This document shows positions 55,162-63,559 of a DNA stretch of 64,000 bases, piece after piece; position 1 is the stretch's first letter, and every line of letters starts with the position of its first letter. Position numbers and translations under genes: made by a program. The DNA is from Streptomyces sp. DH24 (lineage in GTDB: Bacteria > Actinomycetota > Actinomycetes > Streptomycetales > Streptomycetaceae). The stretch covers positions 1 through 64,000 of the forward strand of contig NZ_JARVKW010000013.1 of the NCBI RefSeq assembly GCF_029813775.1, read 5' to 3'. The notes under the pieces were generated by a model. The model was not told the origin of the DNA and searched no databases. It saw nothing but the letters and a program-made list of their open reading frames with translations.

Positions 55162-55199
55162 CGTACGATCGTACACTCCGGGACGTACGGACGTACACT
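55162..55199. promoter_or_regulatory. Two tandem TetR-type operators, 22 bp apart
   Basis: CGTACGATCGTACACT (55162-55177) and CGTACGGACGTACACT (55184-55199) differ at two positions and are spaced by exactly two helical turns. The first holds the palindrome GTACGATCGTAC. They abut the acetyltransferase start, so bound repressor would block transcription. Confidence 0.65.
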
Positions 55200-55209
55200 C
55201 CCCGTGTCG

Positions 55210-55248
55210 CGAGAACGGGCGGCCGGGGTGTCCGGCCGCCCGTTCTCG
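55210..55248 (-). terminator. Perfect 17-bp hairpin
   Basis: Arms 55210-55226 (cgagaacgggcggccgg) and 55232-55248, loop GGTGT. It lies 30 bp past the stop of the secreted DUF6299-like gene and insulates the acetyltransferase operators. Confidence 0.85.
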
Positions 55249-55278
55249 TGACGCGCGGAATCGGTTCTCAGCCCTCTG

Positions 55279-55815
<537 letters not shown>

Positions 55816-56640
55816 TCACAGTCCCGCGACGAAGTCCCGCAGCGCGGCGGCGAGGCGTTCCGGCTGGTCCTCGGCGATCAGGGTCCGGGAGTCCGCGATC
55901 TCCAGGAGCCGCCCCCGCGGGAGCAGACCGGCCAGGCGGGTGCCGTGCTCGCGGGGCATCATCACGTCCTCGGTCGCCCACACGACGAGCGCGGGCTTGT
56001 CGAAGCGGCACAGTCCCTCGACGGCCTCCAGCAGCTCGGTGCGGCGGACGTGCGTGCCGTAGTGCCGGAAGTCCCGGCGGATCGCGGGGTCGGTGCGCAG
56101 CGGGCGCAGCCAGCCGTCCACGATCTCGTCCGGCACGGGATGCCTGGTGAGCGCGCCGATGCCGACGGGCAGGCGGCGCAGCGGTTTCAGGCCGAGGACG
56201 CGGACCAGCAGGGCGATGCCGCCGGGCAGCCCGCACGCCAGGGCGAGCATCTTGCCGGGGAGGCCGGGCGGGTAGTTGTCGAAGGCCTCGCAGGAGATCA
56301 GGACGAGACGGGCGAGCCGTTCGGGGTGCCGGGCGGCGACCGTCTGGGCCCGGCCGCAGTCGCTCTCGACCAGGGTGACGTCCCGCAGGTCGAGGCGGTC
56401 GAGGAACTCCACGACGAGTTCGTTGACGAGGTCCGGCGTGGGCGGCCGGGTCATCGGCCTGCGGTGGGCGCCGTACGGGAGGGTCGGCGCGATCAGCCGG
56501 TGGTCGGCCCGGAGCTGCGCGACGACCTTGCGCCAGACGGTGGCGTCATGGACGAGGCCGTGCAGCAGGACGAGCACGGGCCCGTCGCCGCCCGTGTCCT
56601 CGTACTCGACGGTCCCCGCGCTGAGCTCGATGTGGGGCAT
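55816..56640 (-). CDS. Alpha/beta hydrolase with atypical active site
   Basis: 274 residues in the haloalkane dehalogenase-like branch: VLLHGLVHDATVWRKVVAQLRADHRLIAPTLPYGAHRRPM, then VESDCGRAQTVAARHPERL at the nucleophile elbow, where relatives have NDTGGA; the likely nucleophile is thus Asp. The C-terminal region ADSRTLIAEDQPE lacks the usual catalytic His (relatives read DSYTLIPEDQP). Function is therefore uncertain. ATG 56640 starts it; stand-alone gene. Confidence 0.8.
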   Translation of the reverse strand: MPHIELSAGTVEYEDTGGDGPVLVLLHGLVHDATVWRKVVAQLRADHRLIAPTLPYGAHRRPMTRPPTPDLVNELVVEFLDRLDLRDVTLVESDCGRAQTVAARHPERLARLVLISCEAFDNYPPGLPGKMLALACGLPGGIALLVRVLGLKPLRRLPVGIGALTRHPVPDEIVDGWLRPLRTDPAIRRDFRHYGTHVRRTELLEAVEGLCRFDKPALVVWATEDVMMPREHGTRLAGLLPRGRLLEIADSRTLIAEDQPERLAAALRDFVAGL

Positions 56641-56722
56641 GCCGCGATGCTAGGCCGCGTCCGGGAACCGGCGCCTGCCGCGCGACGCCCTTCGGGCGAC
56701 GACGGGAATGCGAGGACAGGAC

Positions 56723-57121
56723 CTAGGGCAGCAGGGCGAAGCCGTCCAGTTCGATCATCGCCTGTTCGTCCCACAGGCGTACGACCTCGACCACCGCCAT
56801 CGCCGGGTAGTCGCGGCCCAACAACTCCCGCCAGGTCCGGCCGAGTTCGCGGGCGTGGGCGCGGTAGGCGGCGACGTCGGTGGTGTAGACGGTGACGCGG
56901 GCGAGGTCGGCCGGGGTGCCGCCCGCGGCGCGCAGCGCGGTCAGGAGGTTGGTGAGGGCGCGGGTGAACTGTTCGGGGAGCGTCGCGCCGACCACCTTGC
57001 CGTCGGCGTCGAGCGCGGTCTGGCCGGCGAGGAAGACGACCCGGCTGCCGGTGGCGACGACGGCGTGGGAGAAGCCGGTGGGCGGGGACAGGTCGGGCGG
57101 GTTGACGCGCTCGGCGGTCAC
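56723..57121 (-). CDS. RidA-family enamine/imine deaminase-like protein
   Basis: 132 residues, intact RidA fold: VNPPDLSPPTGFSHAVVATGSRVVFLAGQTALDADGKVVG, QFTRALTNLLTALRAAGGTPADLARVTVYTTDV, and PAMAVVEVVRL. GTG 57121 overlaps the acyl-CoA dehydrogenase stop. In aminobenzoate or similar aryl-CoA pathways it may remove a reactive imine or hydrolyse an amino group from a ring-opened product. It is the last gene of the minus-strand arm. Confidence 0.9.
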   Translation of the reverse strand: MTAERVNPPDLSPPTGFSHAVVATGSRVVFLAGQTALDADGKVVGATLPEQFTRALTNLLTALRAAGGTPADLARVTVYTTDVAAYRAHARELGRTWRELLGRDYPAMAVVEVVRLWDEQAMIELDGFALLP

Positions 57122-58467
57122 GGGACGTCCTCCCCTTGCGTAGCGGCTGTGTACAACTCCTTGGCGATGATGCCGCGTTGGACCTCGCTGGCGCCCTCGT
57201 AGACGCGTGGGGCGCGGACCTCGCGGTAGAGGTGTTCGAGGAGGTGGCCGCGGCGCAGGGCGCGGGCGCCGTGCAACTGGACGGCCGTGTCGACGACGTA
57301 CTGCGCGGTCTCGGTGGCCAGCAGCTTCGCCATGGCGGCCCGTTTCGGGACGTCCGCCGCGCCGGCGTCGTACGCCGTGGCCGCCGCGTACACCATGAGG
57401 CGGGCCGCGTCGGTGCGCAGCGCCATCTCGGCGACCTGGTGGGCGACGGTCTGCAGGTCGCTCAGCTTCCCGCCGAACGCGTCCCGTCGGGCGGTGTGGG
57501 CGAGGGTGGCGTCGAGGGCGGCCTGTGCCATGCCGACGGCGAAGGCGCCGACGCTGGGGCGGAACAGGTTGAGGGTGCCCATGGCGACGCGGAAGCCGCG
57601 GTCGACCTCGCCGAGCACGTCGTCGGCGCCGACCGGCACGGCGTCGAAGGCCAGCGTCCCGATGGGGTGCGGCGAGAGCATGTTCAGGGCGGTGCCGGTG
57701 AGTCCGGGGCGGTCGGCCGGCACGAGGAAGGCGGTGACGCCGCGGGCACCGGCGCCGGGCGTGGTGCGCGCGAAGACGGTGTAGAAGTCGGCCTCGGGGG
57801 CGTTGGAGATCCAGCACTTCTCGCCGGTGAGCCGCCAGCGGGAGCCACTGTCGGGCTCGGCGGCGAGGGACGACGACGGGGCAGGCGGGAATTGCCGGTC
57901 CGGTGGGGTCTGCGGAGTGGGCAGGGCCTGCGGCCGTGGGGGCTGCTGGGTCCGTGGGGCCTGCTCGGCCCGTGGGGCCTGCGGAGCAGGCGGGGCATGC
58001 TCGGTCGGAGGGGCCTGCGGGGTGGGCGGGGCCTGCTCGGCCCGTGGGGCCTGCTCCGTCCGTGGGGCCGCCCGCAGTGCCAGCGCCGCCGCGTCCGAGC
58101 CCGCCCCCGGCTCACTGAGCGCGAACGCCGCCACCGCGGTGCCGTCACTCACCCGGGGGAGCCAGCGGGCGCGCTGCGCGTCGGTGCCGTGGGCGTGGAC
58201 CGGGTGGGCACCCAGGCCCTGGAGGGCGAGGGCGGTCTCCGCCTCCGTGCAGGCGTACGCGAGGGACTCCCGCATCAGGCACAGGTCGAGCGCGCCGGAG
58301 GTGAACAGGCGGGAGAGCAGGCCGAGGGCGCCCAGTTCGGCGACGAGGGGCCGGTTGACGGCACCCGGTTCCCCCTTCTCGGCGAGCGGGCGCAGCCGTT
58401 CCGCTGCCAGGGTGCGCAGCTCCGCACACCAGGCGGTCTGTTCCGGTTCGAGCGAGAATGCAGTCAT
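57118..58467 (-). CDS. Acyl-CoA dehydrogenase with a Pro/Gln-rich insertion
   Basis: 449 residues, about 70 longer than usual. The N-terminal helical domain, the FAD/substrate region AAFALSEPGAGSDAAALAL, WRLTGEKCWISNAPEADFYTVFARTT, RVAMGTLNLFRPSVGAFAVGMAQAAL and the end YREVRAPRVYEGASEVQRGIIAKEL are family-typical. Between residues about 132 and 205 lies a low-complexity insert of APRxEQ/PPTPQ units, coded by tandem DNA repeats. It falls in the beta-domain loop before WRLTGEK, so it may be tolerated. It oxidises an acyl-CoA in the aryl-CoA pathway; GGGAGG precedes ATG 58467. Confidence 0.93.
   Translation of the reverse strand: MTAFSLEPEQTAWCAELRTLAAERLRPLAEKGEPGAVNRPLVAELGALGLLSRLFTSGALDLCLMRESLAYACTEAETALALQGLGAHPVHAHGTDAQRARWLPRVSDGTAVAAFALSEPGAGSDAAALALRAAPRTEQAPRAEQAPPTPQAPPTEHAPPAPQAPRAEQAPRTQQPPRPQALPTPQTPPDRQFPPAPSSSLAAEPDSGSRWRLTGEKCWISNAPEADFYTVFARTTPGAGARGVTAFLVPADRPGLTGTALNMLSPHPIGTLAFDAVPVGADDVLGEVDRGFRVAMGTLNLFRPSVGAFAVGMAQAALDATLAHTARRDAFGGKLSDLQTVAHQVAEMALRTDAARLMVYAAATAYDAGAADVPKRAAMAKLLATETAQYVVDTAVQLHGARALRRGHLLEHLYREVRAPRVYEGASEVQRGIIAKELYTAATQGEDVP
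57901..58070 (-). repeat. Tandem ~18-bp repeats inside the acyl-CoA dehydrogenase gene
   Basis: On the plus strand units such as GTGGGGCCTGCTCGGCCC recur about nine times with substitutions, always as multiples of three, coding Ala-Pro-x-x-Gln-type hexapeptides. The frame is kept throughout. Confidence 0.85.
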
Positions 58468-58526
58468 TCCCGGACCTCCCGGTCGCTTGTCCCCCGCTGC
58501 CTCGTCGCCGGGGCACTCCCGAGGCT

Positions 58527-58565
58527 ATCGCGAACCGTTGACTGTCGTCACCAACGCGATACGCT
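58527..58565 (+). promoter_or_regulatory. Aryl-CoA ligase promoter with palindromic arms
   Basis: TTGACT (58538-58543), a 16-base gap and TACGCT (58560-58565) form a promoter. ATCGCG (58527-58532)/CGCGAT (58555-58560) and CGTTG (58536-58540)/CAACG (58552-58556) are inverted around it, a plausible PaaX-type operator. The region is divergent with the acyl-CoA dehydrogenase gene. Confidence 0.5.
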
Positions 58566-58603
58566 CCTCGTGCGAGCCCACCACCACAAAGGGGGCGATC
58601 GTC

Positions 58604-60238
58604 ATGAATCACGGGGACACCTCCCGCGCCCGGCCCGGGGCCACCGCTCACGTCGACACCTTCGCGCGGGACCGTCTCCCGCCGCCCGACCAGTGGCCCG
58701 AGCTGGGCTTCGAGCTGCCGGAACTGCGCTATCCGGACCGCCTGAACTGCGCCGCCGAGCTGCTGTCGGGCCCGCCCGCCGACCGGCCGGTGTTCCGCAC
58801 GGCCGCCGGCCCCGTCTGGACGTACGGGGAGCTGCGCGCCCGCGTCGACCGCATCGCCCACCTGCTGACCGGCGACCTCGGTGTCGTCCCCGGCAACCGG
58901 GTGCTGCTGCGCGGCCCCACCACCCCGTGGCTGGCGGCCTGCTGGCTCGCGGTGCTGAAGGCGGGCGCGGTCGCCGTGACCGTGCTGGCCCAGCAGCGTC
59001 CGCACGAGCTGGCCACGATGTGCGCGATCGCGCGGGTGCGGCACGCGCTGTGCGACGTCCGCGCCGTCGACGACCTCGCCAAGGCGGAGATACCGGACCT
59101 GCGGATCACGACGTACGGCGGCGACGCCCCCGACGACCTCCTCAACCGTCCGGCGCCCGAGGGGCCGTACCGCGCGGTGCGGACCGCCGCCGACGACGTG
59201 GCGCTGATCGCCTTCACCTCGGGCACCACCGGACGTCCCAAGGGCTGCATGCACTTCCACCGGGACGTGCTGGCGATCGCCGACACCTTCTCCCGGCACG
59301 TCCTGCGGCCGCGCGCGGACGACGTGTTCGCGGGCAGCCCGCCGCTCGGCTTCACCTTCGGCCTGGGCGGACTGGTCGTCTTCCCGATGCGGGCCGGGGC
59401 GAGCGCCCTCCTGCTCGAACAGGCGACGCCCCGCCAGCTGCTGCCCGCGATCGCCGAACACCGGGTGTCGGTGCTGTTCACCGCGCCGACCGCCTACCGC
59501 GCGATGCTCGACGCCCTCGACGCGCACGACGTCACCTCGCTGCGGCGCTGCGTGTCGGCAGGCGAGAACCTGCCCGCGGCGACCTGGCACGCCTGGCACG
59601 AGCGGACCGGGCTGCGCATCATCAACGGCATCGGCGCCACCGAACTGCTGCACATCTTCGTCTCGGCCGCCGACGAGGACATCCGGCCCGGCACGACCGG
59701 GGTTCCGGTGCCGGGGTGGCACGCGCGTGTGCAGGACGAGAACGGCGAGCCCGTGCCCGACGGCGAGCCCGGCCTGCTCGCGGTGCGCGGCCCGGTCGGC
59801 TGCCGCTACCTGGCCGACCCGCGTCAACGCGAGTACGTGCGCGACGGCTGGAACATCACCGGCGACACCTACGTCCGCGAGCCCGACGGCTACTTCCGGT
59901 ACGTCGCCCGCGCCGACGACATGATCATCTCGGCCGGGTACAACATCGCCGGACCGGAGGTCGAGGACGCGTTGCTGCGTCACCCGGACGTGGTGGAGGC
60001 GGCGGTCGTGGGGCGGCCCGACGAGGCGCGCGGCCAGGTCGTGGTGGCGTACGCGGTGCTCAAGGAGGGCGCCGGGCGGGACGCCGAGGCGCTGCGGGCC
60101 TTCGTGAAGTCCGAGCTGGCGCCGTACAAGTGCCCGCGCGAGATCGTCTTCCTGGACGCGCTGCCGCGCACGGCGACCGGCAAACTCCAGCGCTTCAGGC
60201 TGCGGGCGTCCGCCGACGCCGAGGGTGACCAGCAGTGA
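58604..60238 (+). CDS. Benzoate/2-aminobenzoate-CoA ligase-like enzyme
   Basis: 544 residues of the acyl-adenylate family: IAFTSGTTGRPKGCMHFHRDVLAIADTFSRHVL (A3 loop), FTFGLGGLVVFPMRAGAS, INGIGATELLHIFVSA (A5), YVARADDMIISAGYNIAGPEVEDALLRHPDVVEAAV and C-terminal Lys in RTATGKLQRF. GIGATELLHIF and GYNIAGPEVE are typical of benzoate- and 2-aminobenzoate-CoA ligases. It activates an aromatic acid as CoA thioester, feeding the monooxygenase fusion. ATG 58604 has AAGGGGG eight bases upstream. Confidence 0.92.
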   Translation: MNHGDTSRARPGATAHVDTFARDRLPPPDQWPELGFELPELRYPDRLNCAAELLSGPPADRPVFRTAAGPVWTYGELRARVDRIAHLLTGDLGVVPGNRVLLRGPTTPWLAACWLAVLKAGAVAVTVLAQQRPHELATMCAIARVRHALCDVRAVDDLAKAEIPDLRITTYGGDAPDDLLNRPAPEGPYRAVRTAADDVALIAFTSGTTGRPKGCMHFHRDVLAIADTFSRHVLRPRADDVFAGSPPLGFTFGLGGLVVFPMRAGASALLLEQATPRQLLPAIAEHRVSVLFTAPTAYRAMLDALDAHDVTSLRRCVSAGENLPAATWHAWHERTGLRIINGIGATELLHIFVSAADEDIRPGTTGVPVPGWHARVQDENGEPVPDGEPGLLAVRGPVGCRYLADPRQREYVRDGWNITGDTYVREPDGYFRYVARADDMIISAGYNIAGPEVEDALLRHPDVVEAAVVGRPDEARGQVVVAYAVLKEGAGRDAEALRAFVKSELAPYKCPREIVFLDALPRTATGKLQRFRLRASADAEGDQQ

Positions 60239-60253
60239 TGCCGAAGACCTAAG

Positions 60254-61078
60254 ATGATCAACGTGTCCGACCAGCATGCACCACGGTCTCTCATCGTCAC
60301 GCTCTACGGCGCGTACGGCCGCTTCGCCCCGGGCCCGGTGCCCGTCGCCGAGCTGATCCGGCTCCTGGCCGCGGTCGGCGTGGACGCGCCCTCCGTGCGC
60401 TCCTCGGTGTCGCGGCTCAAGCGGCGCGGACTGCTCGTCCCGGAGAGAACGGCGGCGGGCGCGGCCGGGTACGGACTGTCGCCGGACGCCCGCCAGTTGC
60501 TGGACGACGGCGACCGGCGCATCTACGCCGGCGCGGCGCCGGACGACGAGGGCTGGGTGCTGGCGGTGTTCTCCGTGCCCGAGTCCGAGCGGCAGAAGCG
60601 GCACGTGCTGCGCTCCCGGCTGGCCGGTCTGGGCTTCGGTACCGCCGCGCCCGGCGTGTGGATCGCCCCGGCCCGGCTGTACGAGGAGACCCGGCACACC
60701 CTTCAGCGGCTGCGTCTCGAGGGGTACGTCGACTTCTTCCGCGGCGAGCACCTCGGGTTCGCGCCGACCGTGGAGGCGGTCGCCCGCTGGTGGGACCTGG
60801 CGGCGATCGCCAAGGAGCACGAGGCGTTCCTGGACCGTCACGCGCGCGTGCTGGACGCCTGGCGGCGGCGCGCGGACACCCCGCCGGAGGAGGCCTACCG
60901 CGACTACCTCCTCGCCCTGGACTCCTGGCGCCACCTGCCCTACACCGATCCCGGGCTGCCCGCCCCGCTGCTGCCCGCCGACTGGCCGGGCGTCCGGTCG
61001 GCCGCCGTGTTCCGTGAGCTGCACGAGCGGCTGCGGGACGCGGGAGCGGCGTACGCCGGCCTCGGCCCGGCCGAGTGA
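60254..61078 (+). CDS. PaaX-family transcriptional repressor
   Basis: 274 residues: N-terminal winged helix (SLIVTLYGAYGRFAPGPVPVAELIRLLAAVGVDAPSVRSSVSRLKRRGLLVPERT), central PaaX domain (WVLAVFSVPESERQKRHVLRSRLAGLGFGTAAPGVWIAPARL) and C-terminal helical domain. PaaX-type repressors sense an aryl-CoA, such as phenylacetyl-CoA; here the ligand is probably the product of the ligase next to it. ATG 60254 lies 15 bp after the ligase stop; GTG 60263 is an alternative. Confidence 0.93.
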   Translation: MINVSDQHAPRSLIVTLYGAYGRFAPGPVPVAELIRLLAAVGVDAPSVRSSVSRLKRRGLLVPERTAAGAAGYGLSPDARQLLDDGDRRIYAGAAPDDEGWVLAVFSVPESERQKRHVLRSRLAGLGFGTAAPGVWIAPARLYEETRHTLQRLRLEGYVDFFRGEHLGFAPTVEAVARWWDLAAIAKEHEAFLDRHARVLDAWRRRADTPPEEAYRDYLLALDSWRHLPYTDPGLPAPLLPADWPGVRSAAVFRELHERLRDAGAAYAGLGPAE

Positions 61079-61118
61079 TCCCGCCCGCCCCGCCGGCGGC
61101 CCCCGGTCTCACCCGGTC

Positions 61119-63557
61119 TCACCCTGACAGGCTGAGCCGGGGTTTGGGGGCGTCCGTGCGTCCGGTGCGCGGGGGCCTGCTGCCGGCCCGGTAGGGGGCA
61201 GGCCAGGCGGCGCCGGGGCCGGTGTAGCCCTGTTCGGCCGCCGCGTGCAGCGTCCAGTGCGGGTCGTAGAGGTGCGGGCGGGCGAGCGCGCACAGGTCCG
61301 TGCGACCGGCCAGGATCAGGGAGTTGACGTCGTCCCAGGAGGAGATCGCGCCGACCGCGATCACCGGGACGCCCGCCTCGTGCCGGATGCGGTCCGCGAA
61401 CGGCGTCTGGTACGACCGCCCGAACTCCGGGCGTTCGTCGGCGACGACCTGCCCGGTGGACACGTCGATCGCGTCGGCGCCGTGCGCGGCGAAGGCCCGG
61501 GCGATCTCGACGGCGTCCTCGGCGGTGGTGCCGCCGTCGGCCCAGTCGGTGGCGGAGATCCGGACGGTCATGGGGCGTTCCTCCGGCCAGACCGCCCGTA
61601 CGGCGTCGAACACCTCCAGCGGGAAGCGCAGCCGGCCCTCCAGCGGACCGCCGTAGGCGTCGGTGCGCAGGTTGGTCAGCGGGGACAGGAAGCCGGACAG
61701 CAGGTAGCCGTGCGCGCAGTGCAGTTCCAGCAGGTCGAACCCGGCGCGGGCCGCGCGCACGGCGGCGCTCGTGAACTGCTCCCGTATGTCGGTGAGCTGG
61801 GCGCGGCCGAGCGCCCGCGGGGTCTGGCTGCGCGGGGTGTACGGCAGCGGGGACGCGGCGACCAGCGGCCAGTTGCCGTCGTCCAGCGGCTCGTCCATGC
61901 CCTCCCACATCAGCCTGGTCGAGCCCTTGCGTCCGCTGTGCCCGAGCTGCACGCCGATCGCGGTGCCCGGCGCCCGCTCGTGCACGAAGGAAACGATCCG
62001 CCGCCACGCCTCGGCCTGCCGGCCGGTGTAGAGGCCGGCGCAGCCCGGGGTGATGCGGCCCTCGGCGCTGACGCACACCATCTCGGTCATCACCAGCCCG
62101 GCGCCGCCGAGGGCCCGCGCGCCCAGGTGGACGAGGTGGAAGTCGCCGGGGACGCCGTCCACGGCCGAGTACATGTCCATCGGGGACACGACGACGCGGT
62201 TGCGCAGGGTCAGCCCGCGCAGCCGGAACGGCGTGAACATCGGCGGTGTGCCGGGCGGGCAGCCGAACTCGCGCTCCACGGCCTCCGTGAAGCGGGCGTC
62301 GCGCAGCCGCAGGTTGTCGTGGGTGACGCGGCGGCTGCGGGTGAGCAGGTTGAAGGCGAACCGGCGGGGCGGCTGGTCGAGGTACCGGGCGAGGTTCTCG
62401 AACCACTCCAGGCTGGCGCGGGCGGCGCGCTGGGTGGAGGCGACGACCGGCTTGCGTTCCTCCTCGTAGGCCGCCAACGCCCGCTGGAGCGAGGGCTGTT
62501 CGGTCAGGCAGGCGGCGAGGGCGAGGGCGTCCTCGACGGCGAGCTTGGTGCCGGAGCCGATGGAGAAGTGGGCGGTGTGGGCGGCGTCGCCGAGCAGGAC
62601 GACGTTGCCGTGCGACCAGCGCTCGGTGACGACCGTGCGGAACGTGGTCCAGGCCGAGTTGTTGGACCGCAGGGGGCGTCCGCCGAGCGCCTCGGCGAAG
62701 ATCTTGGCGCAGCGCTCGACCGACTCCCGCTCGTCGAGCTCGTCGAATCCGGCCGCGCGCCACACCTCCTCGCGCATCTCGACGATGACGGTGGAGGCGC
62801 CTTGTTCCTGCGGCCCGGAGGGCTTCGTTGAGGGGTGGTGGCCGGGCGACGGGCGGGCGTAGGGGTAGCCGTGCAGCTGCATCACGCCGTGCTCGGTCTC
62901 GGCGATCTCGAAGCGGAAGGCGTCGAAGGCGAAGTCGGCGGCGAGCCAGATGTAGCGGCAGCGGTGGCTCGTGACGCCGGGGCGGAACACGTCCGCGTAC
63001 GCGTCGCGGGTCGCGCTGTGCACGCCGTCGGCCGCGACGACGAGGTCGTACGTCTCGGCCAGCCGGCCGGGGTGCGGGGCCGGTGTGCTGAAGCGCAGGT
63101 CCACTCCGAGGGCGCGGCAGCGGTCGTGCAGGATCTTCAGCAGGCGGTGCCTGCCGAGGGCGGCGAAGCCGTGGCCGCCGGAGGTCTGGCGGGTGCCGCG
63201 GTGGACGATGTCGATGTCGTCCCAGCGGACGAAGTGCCGCTGGAGGGCCGCGTAGACCTCGGGGTCGGCGTGTTCGATGCCGCCGAGGGTCTCGTCGGAG
63301 AGGACCACGCCGAAGCCGAAGGTGTCGTCCGGGGTGTTGCGTTCCCAGACGGTGACCTCTCGGGTGGGGTCGAGGCGTTTGAGCAGGGCGGCGGTGTAGA
63401 GGCCGCCTGGGCCGCCGCCGATGACGGCGATGCGCCGGGGCCCGCTCGCCCCGTCGCGCGGGTGCGGCTTGGTCGTGGCCCGTGGCGCCTCGCGGCGGGG
63501 CCGCGTGTTGGTACGGTCCCGTGCCCCTGAGGCCGGTGCCCCGGTGTCGGCTGCCAT
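61119..63557 (-). CDS. Bifunctional salicylyl-CoA 5-hydroxylase / old-yellow-enzyme fusion
   Basis: 812 residues. The first half (about 35-395) is a flavin aromatic hydroxylase: GGGPGGLYTAALLKRLDP (FAD site), NTPDDTFGFGVVLSDETLGGIEHADPEVYAALQRHF, and LGDAAHTAHFSIGSGTKLAVEDALAL. The second half (about 410-790) is an FMN old-yellow-enzyme domain: FTPFRLRGLTLRNRVVVSPMDMYSAVDGVPGDFHLVHLGARALGGAGLVMTEM, ELHCAHGYLLSGFLSPLTNLRTDAYGG and YDPHWTLHAA. This matches salicylyl-CoA 5-hydroxylase and 2-aminobenzoyl-CoA monooxygenase/reductase. It hydroxylates and then reduces the ring of an ortho-substituted benzoyl-CoA. GGAGGG lies eight bases before ATG 63557; it follows the enoyl-CoA hydratase gene by two bases. 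Confidence 0.92.
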   Translation of the reverse strand: MAADTGAPASGARDRTNTRPRREAPRATTKPHPRDGASGPRRIAVIGGGPGGLYTAALLKRLDPTREVTVWERNTPDDTFGFGVVLSDETLGGIEHADPEVYAALQRHFVRWDDIDIVHRGTRQTSGGHGFAALGRHRLLKILHDRCRALGVDLRFSTPAPHPGRLAETYDLVVAADGVHSATRDAYADVFRPGVTSHRCRYIWLAADFAFDAFRFEIAETEHGVMQLHGYPYARPSPGHHPSTKPSGPQEQGASTVIVEMREEVWRAAGFDELDERESVERCAKIFAEALGGRPLRSNNSAWTTFRTVVTERWSHGNVVLLGDAAHTAHFSIGSGTKLAVEDALALAACLTEQPSLQRALAAYEEERKPVVASTQRAARASLEWFENLARYLDQPPRRFAFNLLTRSRRVTHDNLRLRDARFTEAVEREFGCPPGTPPMFTPFRLRGLTLRNRVVVSPMDMYSAVDGVPGDFHLVHLGARALGGAGLVMTEMVCVSAEGRITPGCAGLYTGRQAEAWRRIVSFVHERAPGTAIGVQLGHSGRKGSTRLMWEGMDEPLDDGNWPLVAASPLPYTPRSQTPRALGRAQLTDIREQFTSAAVRAARAGFDLLELHCAHGYLLSGFLSPLTNLRTDAYGGPLEGRLRFPLEVFDAVRAVWPEERPMTVRISATDWADGGTTAEDAVEIARAFAAHGADAIDVSTGQVVADERPEFGRSYQTPFADRIRHEAGVPVIAVGAISSWDDVNSLILAGRTDLCALARPHLYDPHWTLHAAAEQGYTGPGAAWPAPYRAGSRPPRTGRTDAPKPRLSLSG

Positions 63558-63559
63558 GG

